64,000 bases of DNA from Corythucha ciliata (GCA_038030265.1 CM075943.1:58689971-58753970), one strand, 5' to 3'; shown: positions 1 through 12,415, counted from the stretch's first letter. The notes: a model not told the origin generated them from the letters alone. Translations and numbers: made by a program.

Positions 1-234
1 ACGGCACGACAAGCGATTGCGTTTTCACGACTCTAAAATAACTCCTACGGCTGAACAAGCCATTCCCGACAGAAGAATTTAGTGAACGACAACAAATGGA
101 TAAGAACAACTCTAAAAAAATTTTGCACATCAGTTTAATCAATAACCGACCGTAAAATAAATTGCACAACAGAAAAAAAAAAAATCACGTCGCCAACATG
201 ACGACAAGTTATGTGGGCAGAACAACTTCACTCA

Positions 235-1185
235 TTAGATCAAAAGGGCAGCTTTGGCCTTGCTTGGCCTTCCTCGCTTACGTTTCTGGTCCATACTGTC
301 GTTTTTAGATTCCGGCGGTGGCTCAACCAGCTTCAGGCGAATTTGCATGCTCAAAACGTGCTTATACAGGTCAAGTGTTTGGAAAAGTAAGGGCACGTGC
401 ACAGTGATTTATCGAGTGCGGTGGAGTTCAGTGTCACCTTCCAGGTCCCGTAATAAATTTGCATAAACTCTTCAAATGTATCCCATGATCCAAGGGAATC
501 CTTGTACCTTTTCACTGTGGAAACAGAAATTTGTTCAGGTATCGAAGAACAATTGGTGAAGAACGTGATGCAGTCGGAATTCTCTTCATTGGTTTTCAGC
601 ACTTTTCCATTTTTCACCGCCCGTAGGTAAGCTTTCGTCCACTCATTCAAAGAAACAGTTCGCACGTCTGCAAAATGAATGCAATTCGGAGATGATGGAT
701 CTCGAGATCTCGACCATTTCAGGAGCAATTCTTGTACGTTGTTCAGAAATTGGCCCACCGGAAGACGTTCTCTAAGCGTGTGCTCCCGTCTTATCACTGC
801 GTTTGTCGCTTCCAGACCATTATTTGTTGAAGGGTAACCTGGTGCTGCGCCTTCGTACCAGCTTGCACGTTTTGAAATCCATTGGTCTCGGAAATACTGA
901 AGGAATTCGTTCATTCTTGTGCCATTTTTACCTTCCCATTTTGAAAAAAAAAAGCTCACTCGCCTTCGAAAAAGAGACTTCATCGTAACAAGTTCGGAGT
1001 GCACTGATGTCGGATTTTAACTGAACTCTCTCCTCTCGTTTGAATCCTTTAAAATGTTTTTTAAGTAGTTGAAGTAGCACATAATTCGCACAGTAGGCTC
1101 ACCAAAAACACTGCGAAAGCCTCCAGTGATGGCGTCACTCGCATCTGCCAACAAAATGGTCGGTTTCCACTCCAAATCATAGTCA
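235..1185 (-). pseudogene. MULE transposase, 3' part (split and frameshifted)
   Basis: C-terminal part of a Mutator-like (MULE) transposase. Reading down the minus strand from 1182 the peptide YDYDLEWKPTILLADASDA lies in the catalytic core, followed by a GGFRSVFGEPTVRIMC block typical of MULE proteins. Further on come W-Y-E-G, PGYPSTNNGLEATNAVI and HTLRERLPVGQFL, then a SWIM-type zinc finger start (CTCPYFSKHL near 390). A frame change in or near the SWIM finger moves the reading frame, and the other frame runs to an AT-hook-like KRKRGRPSKAK tail and a stop at 235-237. There is also at least one break around 1005-1020. The 5' part lies at 4056-4285; the two are separated by a 2.87-kb transposon. 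Non-functional. Family call is firm; the exact breaks are my reading. Confidence 0.85.
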
Positions 1186-1732
1186 TAGGCCAGTCAACAA
1201 GAATAACAAAATCGCAATTAAACGGCTAGTTCTGATTTTTTAGTATGTTGTTAGGACCATCAACAGTAGTGTAAATCCAAGTTTTCAGCTTCGAAAGACT
1301 TGTGCTACTTTCGTGGCACTCGAAAAACCGCGAAATTTTTTCACTTTTTTCGGGGTTTTCACTTTATCTCCTAAAATATGCATTTTAAGGTAAAATGTAC
1401 GAAATACGTTAAAAACCACATACAATTTGCTCCAATTTGAGACCTAACGTAGCTCTGTAAGTAATATAGTTACCAAGATACAGCTCCTCGAATTTTAATT
1501 TATTTGTCAAAAAATTGAAATTTTAACTTTAGGTCAACTTTCGACCCGAATTTTGGCTAAAATAATCATCCTACGGGGAAATCCAGTCGAGAGAAGTTGT
1601 AGCAAATCTTATTATGTTCCATTTAAGCACACACCGATGTCTGTAGACCAAATAGTTTCATAAAAATCCATAAAAAACCAGAAAGAGTGGAAACTGCATT
1701 TTTCTAAAAATGAATCTATTAAGCTCCCACCA
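1186..1732 (+). repeat. Left long inverted arm of the 1186-4055 element
   Basis: About 547 bp that matches, as reverse complement, the sequence at about 3493-4055. Matching landmarks include TCGCAATT, the block around GTGCCACGAAAGTAGCAC, the segment GGAGCTGTATCTTGG and the terminal TGTCTGTAGACCAAATAGTT. Identity is high but with scattered substitutions and small gaps, so the arms have diverged since insertion or since the last gene conversion. Confidence 0.85.
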
Positions 1733-2189
1733 TGGTTTGATGGCCATTAAGTTACATCAAGCTCGAAATTTAGTCAGTGGTACCCCTTTGTCAGTCCCAC
1801 TTGGGGTAGAAATGCCAATTGCAAAGAAAAGGCCAGTCTAAACTCGGGTGTGTTGGCCTCACTAGAAATTGAAAAATGTGAGCTAAAAAAAAAAAAAAAA
1901 AAAAAAAAAGAGTCCGTGCAACCTCGGGTGTGCACCTACGACAAGGAGAAGCGATAGTAAAAAAAGGGCCAGGTATTTGTGGCTGAGAGAGCGAAAAATT
2001 GGGCCCCAACTTGGAGCATAAAACTACTTGAAGACTCATAGGGGCCGTCCGCATTACAACGGGATCGGCACATGTTCCCTTCTCTCCCACTCTACCGGTT
2101 CATCATCGCTTGCTTAAGGTTCTCCCGATGTAGGATTCTTATTCTCACTATAAGCGTCCGTAGACAGGGAAAAGGAACAACTTGTGGGG

Positions 2190-3115
2190 AATGTGGTGTT
2201 TGGGGAGTCGATCATAATAAAAATGACACAAGAGAAGTTGCTGGCCAGTGACGGCAACAAATGTCGTCTTATTGCCCTCCTCTGCTCCGCGTTCAATAGC
2301 CAGGGGATTGAAACGAAGGAGGTGTCGAGGATGCAGACTTTGAAATAATCAAGGTGGCCACTGACAAGGGCTCCTCACACGAATCTGTGGTGAAAACAGA
2401 GAAGATGTAGACCTACTCGTCCTTCTCAATGATTTGGGCTCAGCCGTGAAGAATGTTTTCTTCCAGAAAAGTGGCAGAGGTGACGATGGTACCATGCAGT
2501 TTTCGGCAAACTCCTTTAATCGTGGAGATTTGAATGTCGCTCTAGGCTTTGAGCTGTTTCTCCACGCTTTCACCGGCTGTGATACCACCTCTGCCCTTTT
2601 CTGGTACGGAAAGAACAAGTTGTAGAGCGCAATCCAAAAAATCCTCGACTTGTCACCACATCTGAAGTGTTCCTTCAAAAAAATACGACCCCCCAAGCCA
2701 TCGCGGAAGCTGGAGTAAAGTGCCTCATCACTCTACACGAGGGTGACGCACAAAAGACAGCCTCCACTGCCTGCGTTAACAAGATATTTGTAAAAACAGC
2801 CGCTTCAGCGAAAGTAGACTTGGCCCGTTTGCCTCCAACGGAAGATGGTGCAGCTTTTCACGCATAGTTCGGAAGTGGATGGGGGCGGAAAAAGATGCCG
2901 CTCAGTGGGGATGGACCCCAACCGAACAGGGACTTCTTCCAACCACTATGACCCCCAATCCTTCTGAAATTTTTGACGTGTTTTTGCAAGAGAGGGTGTA
3001 CCGGACGAGACTGCTCATGCAGGAAATCCGGGCTAAAGTGCTCAACTCTCTGTAAAATTTGCTGTGGTGTTTCCTGCTGGAACGTCGCAGCAGTCCAGAT
3101 TGAGGACGGAGAGTA
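2190..3115 (+). pseudogene. Decayed PIN-like nuclease / CXC-domain ORF of the transposon
   Basis: Plus-strand frames inside the 1186-4055 element give, in order: TQEKLLASDGNKCRLIALLC (about 2208-2280); a PIN/FEN-like acidic stretch around DADFEIIKVATDKGSS (2330) and EDVDLLVLLNDLGSAVKN (2400-2455); ELFLHAFTGCDTTSALFW (2545-2610); a block around DLARLPPTEDGAAFHA (2818-2865); and a Cys-rich tail with CFCKRGC, CSCRKSGLKCS and CKICCGVSC (2975-3070), like a tesmin/TSO1 CXC motif. Proteins with this order (PIN-like fold, GCDTTSA motif, CXC tail) are common as transposon-linked ORFs in invertebrate genomes; I recall the type but not a formal name. Several stops and frame changes break it. What it does for the element is unknown. 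Confidence 0.6.
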
Positions 3116-3316
3116 AGACGTCGATGGGGAGCTACCGGAAGTGAAAAGTGGCTTGGACGTTATGGGAACCTCCCGCAAAACCGTTCGCGAAAAGACATAT
3201 TTTGTACATAGTATCGTACATATTTTATTCAGGGAAGTATTCAATGCTCAAGTTTTATTTGAAATTACACAATTATTTCAATTTGACGTGGTATTTTCAT
3301 GCAGCCTTATGCTCCG

Positions 3317-3476
3317 TGCACACGAGCGATAAAGTTTCACCCGGTCACCACGATCATGTTACCGCGACCATGAAAAAACAATAGCAACCAGTGGAGCTGT
3401 GCATTTCATAGTGTATAGAGCAGAATGGTCCCGGGTTATATAAGCGTAGCGATGCTACACGTATCGCTCGTGTGCT
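3317..3476. mobile_element. MITE nested in the CMC-like element
   Basis: About 160 bp bounded by inverted copies of GCACACGAGCGATA (3318-3331; 3462-3475 as reverse complement). It also has an internal palindrome near 3444-3462 (GTAGCGATGCTAC). I see no clear target duplication. A relative starts with GTGCACACGAGCAATAA at 49928. Confidence 0.6.
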
Positions 3477-3492
3477 CTGGGACACACCCGAA

Positions 3493-4055
3493 CTTAGGTG
3501 GAAACTCAACAGATTCATTCTCATAAAAATGTAGTTTCCACACTTTTTGTTTTTTCAAGGATTTTGATGAAACTATTTGGTCTACAGACATCGTTGTGAG
3601 CTTAAATGGAACATAAATCAAAGTTGCTACAACTTCTCTCGACTCGGATTTCCCCGTAGGATGATTATTTTAGCCAAAATTTTGGTCGAAAATTGACCCA
3701 AAGTTAAAATTTCAATTTTTTGGACAAATAAATCCAAATTTGAGGAGCTGTATCTTGGTTACTATATGACCTACAGAGCTACGCTAGGTCTCAAATTGGA
3801 GCACATTTTCTGTAGTTTTTAACGTATGTTGTATGATTTATCTTAAAATGCATATTTTAACAGATAAAGTGAAAACCCCGAAAAAAGTGCAAAAAGTTCG
3901 CGGTTTTTCGAGTGCCACGAAAGTAGCACAAGTATTTCGAAGCTGAAAACTTGAATTTACACTACTGGTGATGGTCCTAAGAACATACTAAAAAATCACA
4001 ACTAGCCGTCCAATTGCGATTTCAGCTATTTTTAATGTTCTTATTGACTGGCCTA
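3493..4055 (-). repeat. Right long inverted arm of the 1186-4055 element
   Basis: Reverse-complement partner of 1186-1732. Similarity fades at about 3493, just outside the nested MITE at 3317-3476. Together the arms could form a very long hairpin of roughly 550 bp around a 1.76-kb loop. Confidence 0.85.
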
Positions 4056-4285
4056 TCATGGAATGCTTGAAAAATAAAAGAAAAGTCAGCAGTTGCCTCA
4101 TCTTTGCAAATCGCCAGACCAAACGGATGGAAAACTTGATTTTTGTCACTCGTTCCTAAAATCATGACCGGATAGCCTTGCCATTCTCGATCTGCTCTTC
4201 TAGCTTTCTTCGGTTTTGGTTGGAAATCATCTTCAGACGAACACGAAACATCACTTTTATAGTCCTCAACATATGCGAAATTCAT
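4056..4285 (-). pseudogene. MULE transposase, 5' part of the catalytic core
   Basis: Minus-strand reading from 4285 gives a basic/acidic leader (SEDDFQPKPKKARRADREW) and then YPVMILGTSDKNQVFHP and FGLAICKDEATADFSFIFQA, which is the MULE transposase core around the first catalytic region. It ends at the TCA target duplication of the inserted transposon, where the frame would continue at 1182. The N-terminal DNA-binding region expected upstream of 4285 is not visible, so the copy was truncated or spliced before the later insertion. Non-functional. Confidence 0.85.
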
Positions 4286-4615
4286 TGTGACACAAACGGA
4301 ACAAGCAATACTGAAAGACCGCCGTCGTGCATTGATTATTCTGACTGGAATCGGCTAATCTGTGTCGTTGTTATCTGTGTTTACTACAGTTAGTAAACAT
4401 TTTCTCGGCGTGCTTCTTGAGACGTGCACTTCGGACTGTTTCGTCGTTCCACGAGCCGATTCAGAGTTGAAAAGTACCTGTCGTGCTGCAGCCCTATTCT
4501 GGCGGGCGAAATATTATTAGCCTTTTTGATTTACTATTTCAATTACGGCCAGCACTCGGCATCGCCTCACTGCAAATTGGGCGTTCTGTCAATTTCAGCC
4601 GAAAAAAAAAACAAA
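4286..4615. other. Unassigned spacer
   Basis: I see no coding, RNA or repeat signal I can support between the MULE remnant and the first tandem array. Two A-runs occur at 4602-4620. Confidence 0.5.
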
Positions 4616-6560
4616 AAAAAACAGTTTTTCCTCAATTTAACATGTGGATGAACGCTATTTCTCAATTTTAGCCACGAGAATTCCACCAATCAACAACAAA
4701 CGGTGACAATTTTGCCAATTCGTTTTCCCTGAATTCTATAGCCTCCAATTAGTGCTTTTTCCTAATTCTGCCTTGAGCAATTTTTTCTCCCTTCAAATTT
4801 TAGCAGTGAAAAGGTTCACATAATCCTCGTGAGAGCGAATTTCATCAATTTTGACCCGGACGTGCGGCATCGCGAAACCATGAAATGGGTATTTTCCTCA
4901 ATTTCACGGGCGAACGAACAATTTTCCGTAATTTTTGCCGTGAATAAGCACTTTTTTCAAAATTTGATGCGCTAAGTCACGCTCTTTCTCAATTTCACCC
5001 GCAAACTTGCTATATATATGTATAAAAACGGTCAATTAGCTCTTTCGCAATGTTTACCGATGTTTGAGAAACCACGAATTGGCGCCTTCTCTTAATTTTA
5101 CCTGCGTTAATGAGCTCCATTTCTCAATTTTAGCCGTGAATTGGCGTTTTTTCTCAATTCCAACCGCAAATGAGTGATTTTTCTCAATTCTAAATTGAAC
5201 GAGCAATTTATTTTGTCAATTTTAGCTGGTGAAAAGAGTTCTATGAACCGTGAATTAGCGCATTTTCTTAATTCCGCCCCGGACTTTGCATCGCGAAACC
5301 GCAAATGGGCAGGTTTTCTCAATTTCAACCACGAATAACAAGATTTATTCATCAAGTTCAACGTGAACCAGCGCTATTTCTCAATTTTAGCCGTGTCTGG
5401 GTGTTTTTCCTCAGTCTTAGCCGCAAAATGTCGTTTTCTAGATTTCACCCGCGAACGAGAACATTTTTTCTAGACGTGCGCGCCCTCCTTCCCTCCCCCA
5501 CGACTGTGGATCCGTGCCTAGCTGGCTGCCCACCCCTTGATTACGGGCTGGCTACGCCCCTGTTGTAAACATATTCGTGTAAAAAATGTGAACATTGGAC
5601 TTTCAGTATTTCAGTGGTGACTGCATTTTTAGGTAATTTCCACTATTTGGGGGGGGAAAAAAAAAATCTAGAACTTCACAAAAGACTGCAGACCTGAAGA
5701 CAACCAAAAAAAAAAAACTGTAGAGTAGATATACAGGAAAAGCTGTAGATCTGCAGAAAAAAAGTGTAATCGGGCATTCAGTGGTGGATCTAGGATTTCA
5801 TCTTGGAAGGGGTTCTACTTTAAATCTCTCTTCTTTTTTTTCCTGAGTTTCAGCCGCACACTTGCCTCTAGAAACCGGGTGAATTGGTGTTTCCTCAATT
5901 TTGGACGTGAATTAGCGGATTTTCTCATTATATTACACGACATCTAGTATTTTTCCGTTTCAGCAGCGAATATGCGCTCTTATTCACCCACCACGACCGT
6001 GAATTTTCACAATTTTTAGCAGCAAATGAGCTCAATATCAAAATTTTAGGTGGAAATTATTGGTTTGTCTTAGTTATAGCCACGAGTTATAACGTTCCCA
6101 CCCCCTCCGATTCTATCCGATTCACTTCTTACAATTAGTCTTGCAGATTAGCGTTTATTATACAATTCTAGCCGTGAATTAGCTTTTTTTCTTTTTGCTA
6201 AGAATGATTTCTGAATTTTAGCTGTGAATTATTCCTGAATCACCGCTTTCACTCCATTTCAGCCTCCGAATCAGAGGAATTTGAACAAACTCCGTAAACT
6301 GGCGTTTACATATATATATAAGCTCCGAATGAGCGTTTTTTCGTAATACTAGCAGCGAAATAACGCATTTTCTCAATTCCAGCCGGGAATCAGCGGGTGT
6401 AGCAGTTTTAGCCGTGAACAAGCGGGTTTACCAAATGGATTTGTGAATTAGCATTTTTTTCATTTTCAGCTTCACATTAGCATTTTTTTTTCCATTTAGC
6501 AGCAAAGTATTTCACCAAGTTAAGCGTTGGATTAGGTATTTGTTCATTTTAGCCCCGAGT
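4616..6560 (+). repeat. Degenerate 30-bp tandem repeat array (family 30A)
   Basis: Consecutive decayed units of about 30 bp whose core reads CTCAATTTTAGCCGTGAATT followed by AGCG and a T run. Clear units lie at 5090-5180, 5230-5410, 5880-6000 and 6170-6480. Interruptions include an AT-rich block at 5570-5800. The same unit occurs at 12.2 kb, 27.0-27.8 kb (reverse) and 50.4-50.6 kb. No coding potential is supported; the short ORFs here are a by-product of the repeat. Confidence 0.85.
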
Positions 6561-6561
6561 C

Positions 6562-6685
6562 ACCGCAGTCCTCAATCTTGGAGCTTTAGCTCCAACCACG
6601 GCAAAGCTTCAAACCACAGCAAAGCTCAAAACCAAATCAAAGCTCCGAACCACGATGAATCTCCAAAACACAGCCAATTATCAAA
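6562..6685 (-). repeat. Short array of the 18-bp CTGTGG repeat (family 18B)
   Basis: Units such as AAGCTTCAAACCACAGCA repeat about every 18 bp. The reverse complement is nearly identical to units of the larger array at 27785-28432 (core GAGCTTTGCTGTGGTTTG). As at 27 kb, it sits directly to the right of a family-30A array. Confidence 0.8.
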
Positions 6686-6689
6686 CACC

Positions 6690-7310
6690 AGTTTTGCTAT
6701 TCTAAGGGCAGAAATTGTACCTTTAGATATTTTTAAGGCGTGAATAGTCAAGTTTGACCAACTTTAGTGTGTAATTAGCCAGCAGAACACCATTTTATAC
6801 CATGAGAGTAGCACTATAAGTTAGTCCGTTCTTGGGATATGGGAGTAACCAATGTGCTTGCGGGGGGGGGAGGGGACGAATGGTCATTTTATCGTTGGAA
6901 GGGCACAAAATAGCCAGTTTTTGATCTAGTGAATGATCAATTTGACCATTTTTGGGACGCGAGAGGTTGGTTTCACCATTTTTGGGGGCATGAATGAAAT
7001 GGGTCAGTTGGAAATCGTCTGTGTATCAATTTTAGGTCAATGAATATCATCAAATTTTATGGCGCGAATCGTCATTTTTCCGATTTATAAGGTGCGAATA
7101 GTCCATAAAACCAAACATAGGGCGCGAATTTCCTGTTTAGGTTATTATGAGGACACATATTGCCAGTTTTTAGTCATTTCCAATGCAAGGAAAGTCAACT
7201 TGCCAATTGGGCGAGAATAGCCCCTTTAAGGCTGTTTTAGGGAGCATTTAGTAAGTTTTACCGTTTTTAAGGCGTGGAACAGGCAGTTTGGCCATTTTTA
7301 GGGCAGGAAT
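6690..7310 (-). repeat. Degenerate ~30-bp array (family 30C)
   Basis: Loose units of about 30 bp. The plus strand shows TTTTTAGGGCGCGAATAGTC-like blocks (6735-6770, 7070-7140, 7210-7310). The reverse complement (ACTGACTATTCGCGCCCTAA) matches the array at 57.95-58.78 kb. A G-run lies at 6861-6873. Confidence 0.7.
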
Positions 7311-7459
7311 CATTGGCGAAGGGGGGGGGGGAGGTGGAGACCTTGGATGATTTCTTGAGATTAACAGCGCAGGACCAGGGAGTACGAGCTGTCAAACTTT
7401 GTCTCATGTATAGGCCGGAAATTGCGCTGTACTGTTTGCGCTGTTTAAAAAGAACGTAA

Positions 7460-10400
7460 TTTCGCCACAGTAACCAGTTTTGTTGATATCAAGCTGAAAT
7501 TTACACACAAAACATTTAATTAATGGCACCGCGGTTGCAATGTTGACCTTACAAACTTGAAATGCCCCCCCTCCCCCAAACCACGCCCCCTGCGTTCAGT
7601 CCTGCCGTATTAACCTATGGTTATGCTACAGCGCTTTAAGATACTGTAAACAATAAGTCAAGCGGTGGTTGACTGATTTTTTTTTTTTCTATTCGTTCGG
7701 GGAATATTTTGACTCTGCGAGTAAATTGTAGGTAGAAAACTATCAACTATTGTGACGTGCATTTACCAATTTGGTGATCGTACAGAATAAAATGAAAGCG
7801 CTGCCGCGAAGAAACCGAAGAGTTATCGCTTTCCACCGGTCGCCCCCTTGAGCCACGCGAATCCGCACCGCTTTGAAACCACGCCGCCGAGAAGGCAATT
7901 TGACGGATCCCTTTTCTTCAAACCTTAAATTTCGCTGAGTTCATTCATTATTCACGTCATTTTAAACGAGTTTCGCAGGTCTGGCCCACCCTGTCTAGGC
8001 GTGCAATTAAGCTTCCCCCACCCCTCTCTCTCAGTGGATTATCACTAGTGTACCTATGAATATTTACACGGTTAATATACTCGTGTATTTCACCGGTTCA
8101 AACATACCCAATATCGCAACATTAGCGCTTTTTCCCCAATTGAAGTCGATCTTACAACCCCCCATATCATCATCTGCCCCCCCCCCCATATCATTATCAA
8201 GCTGTCCACATTTTTAACTCGCTCAAGCCACCGATCACTCCCCCGCCCTCTCTGGATTTTGTTCCCTTTTGAAAGTTTTTCAACGAATTTATTCAAGGAG
8301 AAAATCGTTTTAGACCGTTTGGTAAGTAAAATGGCAAAAAACCGGGGTCCGGTTCATATACATATATATCGTTATCGTCGATATACGTTCCGCGTGAGCG
8401 GCTATATTATATCGTTAACCGCGCCCCGTTATGATTCACCAAAGTCGCTTCTCTTTCGACTATATAAAACCCCTTGAATTTTTTTTTTGTCGAGAGGCCT
8501 TAAGAGCCGCTATTAGAAACTATTTTGGCAGGCTGTTTAGGTGAAGTTTCACAAAAGCCTCCCTACCCCCCCCCGCCGCCGCCGGTTCTTCTCCTTCCCT
8601 TTTTATAGAAACCCCCCCACAATGCGTTGCGTTATGATGATCAAACCAGCGTCGACGACTGGCACACATCTGGAGCGAATTTTTCCATTATTATGAACGG
8701 AAGAATGGTCCATTCACTGTAAAATAGTGATCGGTGCGGGGGTAGCAATTACAATAAGAAATTAGCCACAGCGCTGGTTATCATAATGGGACGTGTGCTC
8801 GACACACACACACACACAAAAAAAGTATGGTGGTGTGGTGGAGGGGAATTGATGGCGAAAACTGTTGGAGGGCACAGCTGTTTGCATGTATAAACGACGA
8901 TATATACGAAACGTAGAGGTGGGAGTGGGTGAAGTGTAGATGGAGACTGGAGTGGGGCGGTTATAATTATACGGCAGAGTGCTCACATTGTTGTCGTCTA
9001 TACATTATAAGAAAAAGGGTGGAATGATGTCGTGGTGGATCTCTTTGGGTGTGTGTGTGTGTGTGAATCCTAACACATCCCGCGATACATTTCGTCAAAA
9101 AATGCAGTGAAAAAGGGGCGGATGAGCGGAGACGAACATTATAAATTTTAACGCAGTAATTTCCAAGCTTGATTTTTCACAGAGCGCCAAATTATTAATG
9201 GTTGGATGAGGTCGATCACCTTGAAACTTTGTGTTTCTCCCACTCCTCACCTTAAACTTCTTTATTTCTTTTTATATTATAAAGCCCACAGTCCATATCG
9301 ACCACAGTGTCACTAGTTTGGCGGTGGTCGGTTTCAAGAAAAGGTGCTTGGGGACGGTGAGCACCCTAGTTTGAAAAGACCGACAGGGGGTATTTTGAAA
9401 GTTCTGCTAGAGTGGCTCTTGGCTCATTTCAATTACCTTCAAACTACTTTTGTCGCTGGAGTTGTTGTCACAGACGACAGAGTCTGAAGGAAAGAGGAAA
9501 TTTGGGAGGGAGGGGTTCAATGTTCCAATGGAGAGATCCTCCACTTTCCCCCCTCACATTGCTTTTCACTGCTGTGCTTTGACTATTAAAACGAAAGAGA
9601 AGGGCAGATAGCAGGAAAGGGCATTATTCGTTACGACCCCTCCGCTCAAATTAAACTAATGTTACGAAGGGGGAATTATGACTGTGACTGGTTGAGGAGA
9701 ACGAGGGGGGGGGGAATGGAAAAGTTTGAAAATCCGGCAATAGAGAACCGTCGGTGTCACCTAATATTTAGAGGGAATTTTACCTTGATATCCTCCCCCT
9801 CTCAAACATCCACACCATACACACTTAATCAACGCTTTCCAACACTTTGCCGAGGGGTGGGGGCTGTATAGAATATGGTTTCTGAAGCGGTGCAACGCTT
9901 TTCACCAAACTCTACTTACTGGCGTCACGTGTTCTTGCATAAATGAAAAGATAAAGCCAAAAGGGATGATGAACACGAGCCCATTAACATAATCGCACAA
10001 GACTCAAGAGGGGTAGACAGTCACATTTGATGGGATTTTGAAAATTTCTCCCTTCTGCGAAGATTGTGTGTATACCTCCTCATGCAAACACCTGTTTTCA
10101 ACGTCACCCCTAACCACTCACCAAGCATAGTTTCGACATTCTTTTCAGTTTCCACCGTGATACAAGCATAATGACAAAATTCAATTACAAGTCTAACGGA
10201 GTTTTAATTAACTTGGTAAAAGGTAATGCATGTCTTCATTAAGGCTCCAACAGTCCTTCCAAAGTTGAACATTTTTCTTATTTTTCGCCTACACGTTAAA
10301 ACTCCCCCCCCCTCCCACACACCGATAGTCCGGTATTCCAGAGCCACATGAAGTAAATTTCCGCCTTCTACTTTATTTACAAGCCCGCGGCTCACTACGT

Positions 10401-12180
10401 ATAGCCATTTAGGATGATGGTGGGGGGGGAGGGGGAAACTTTCGCTGTTTCATAAATGTGGGAGATGAGTAAAATGATGGATGATGAGAGAATAAAAGGA
10501 TGATGCTGCTATAGTGAGGGGGGGGAGAGGAGCAGAAAAAATAATTAAGAAGATTATGTGAGCTCAGGTAATCGTATGATAAAAGTCAGGTTGGAAGGTG
10601 TAAAAGCTCTAAGGTCAAACACACACTCACACGAAAAAAAAAACCTGTTTCCCAGTAGCTGTTGAATGAAACTGAAATTCTTTTCTCATCCCCTTTTTCA
10701 GGGGCCCAGAAGAATGAAAAACGAAAGAACGTGACAAAAGAAAAAGAAACTCTTTCTTCTCTAACTGAGAATACACACACCTATGCCTCTGCGGGAGATA
10801 AAAAAAAAAAAAAAAAATGAGGCTAACAAGGCAAAGGGGATGCAGGAAATTGTTAGTAAATAGAAGTTAGGTGGCAGGTAAGGAACCTTTAGCGTTCCCT
10901 TTTATAGAATCCCCTCCCCCCCCCTACCACTAAGAACGTCCATATCCACCACGTTCAAAGCCCGCGTACTAAGAACTCCCAATTAGTGGAGGGACTGTGT
11001 GGACCAAAGGGATGACAACCGGGTTGTGAAAGGGGCTAGTAGGGTTCAAAAAGTAGAAATGACAAGATGTTGTTAGGAAGGGTTGGTCAGATATTGTGGA
11101 CAAGGGGTGAGGGGGGTAGCCCTTAACTATTTAGACGTTTTAAAGGATGATATGGCGACGAGCAAAGTCAAGGTAATGAGTGAGGGGTAAGACGGGGGGG
11201 TAACTCAATTAGCTTTTAGTTTTGAGCAGGGAAATGGTAACTAGGACTGGGTTGGGGAGGGGTATGGCGCGGGGATTTTACGGAAACGCCGCCGTCAATT
11301 TGGGGCGAAATCAAATTAATTAAGTAAAACGATCTGAAAAGTCCCTACCATTCCCTTCTACAGCCAATCATTTGACATTAAATTCAAACTTTCCATGAAC
11401 ACACACTTTCCCAAAAGCTTCGAAACGTCAATGAGTTTCCTCTAATCTTTCAAGTTTGGTCAATTGGGTAAATTGATGACAATTTTGTTTGTATCGGGCA
11501 GGGTGAAGGAGGCAGGCACTATTAAGCGTGAGACGCAATAACAAAGTCAGGAACCAAACTTAATGATTATGATTTTCGTGTGCCTGAGATGTCAACCCTC
11601 TTCCTGAAACTTCGAAAATTCTAATGAGTACCCCCCTCAACTCCCCCCACTCCTACCATAGTCTCTTAGTTTTGACCTTCGCTATACATCCCGAGGGCAC
11701 CCTTATTTGAGAAGGCGTAAACTGCCCGTCTTTAGCGTTCGTTCATGACGTTATTAAACAGTCATTAAAGCGGTGGTATGGTAGAGGGAAGAAAAAGGAG
11801 CGCATTAGTTTATTACAGAAAGCGGTAGCCGGTGAAGGACGGTGGAAGGGGCGGATATAATGTCCAACGTCTGGTGTGGTCCCTATTTTTTTATGTTCTC
11901 TCATCAAGTTTACGTCTAATCCCTTCCATCAGACGTTTCTTTATTTAAAAAGTTGGTATACGGTGTGAATAAAAAAAAAGGTGATTTACACCACCAGAAG
12001 CAACCTTCTGTACGTTGGTAAAAACACAATTTGCTACAGGTAGAAAACCAAGGCCCAATCCATCCCTTTAAACGCTTTAGACAGTCATTCAAAGACGAGT
12101 TGTCGGTGCCCTTCATGTTGAGGGTCATAACGAGAAGGTGATAACACACAAAGGGAACATCAAATGGCAAGCAAGATGAG
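7460..12180. other. Anonymous G/C-run-rich DNA
   Basis: No supported gene in 4.7 kb. The texture differs from the arrays: many runs of 7-11 G or C (for example 7561-7575, 8178-8187, 10412-10428, 10915-10923), a (CA)n run at 8803-8818 and a (TG)n run at 9049-9064. The short open frames lack recognisable motifs and usually run through low-complexity sequence. Confidence 0.6.
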
Positions 12181-12189
12181 GAAAAAGCT

Positions 12190-12415
12190 AATTCGTGGCT
12201 ATACACATGGACAAAGCTAATTCGCGGTTTCTCGATCCCAAAATTGAGAAGAAATCGCTGATTCGCTGTGTATAGAGGCACATTTCCTGACTAAAATTGA
12301 GAAAAAGCGCTAAGTCATGACTAAAATTGAGAAAAATCGCAAATTCACAGCTATAGAATTTGAAACGCGCTAATTCACAGCTATAAACTTCGCCAAAATT
12401 CACGACAAGACCTTT
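12190..12415 (-). repeat. Family 30A array (reverse orientation)
   Basis: Units such as CTAAAATTGAGAAAAAGCGC and TAATTCACAGCTATA follow each other at about 30 bp. These are the reverse complement of the array at 4.6-6.5 kb. LINE A's poly(A) end lies about 40 bp to the right. Confidence 0.8.

Larger units (their letters stand above)
1186..4055. mobile_element. CMC/EnSpm-like DNA transposon, 2,870 bp, inserted in the MULE
   Basis: The ends are inverted copies of TAGGCCAGTCAA (1186 inward; 4055 inward on the other strand). A 3-bp duplication TCA flanks it (1183-1185, 4056-4058). Removing the element and one TCA makes the MULE reading frame continuous across the junction (FQAFHDYDLEW), which proves the boundaries. 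The inverted arms are about 550 bp each. The middle carries a decayed PIN-like/CXC ORF on the plus strand. A 3-bp duplication fits CMC/EnSpm elements, but no DDE transposase is visible, so this is either a deletion derivative or a family I cannot name with certainty. Confidence 0.8.
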
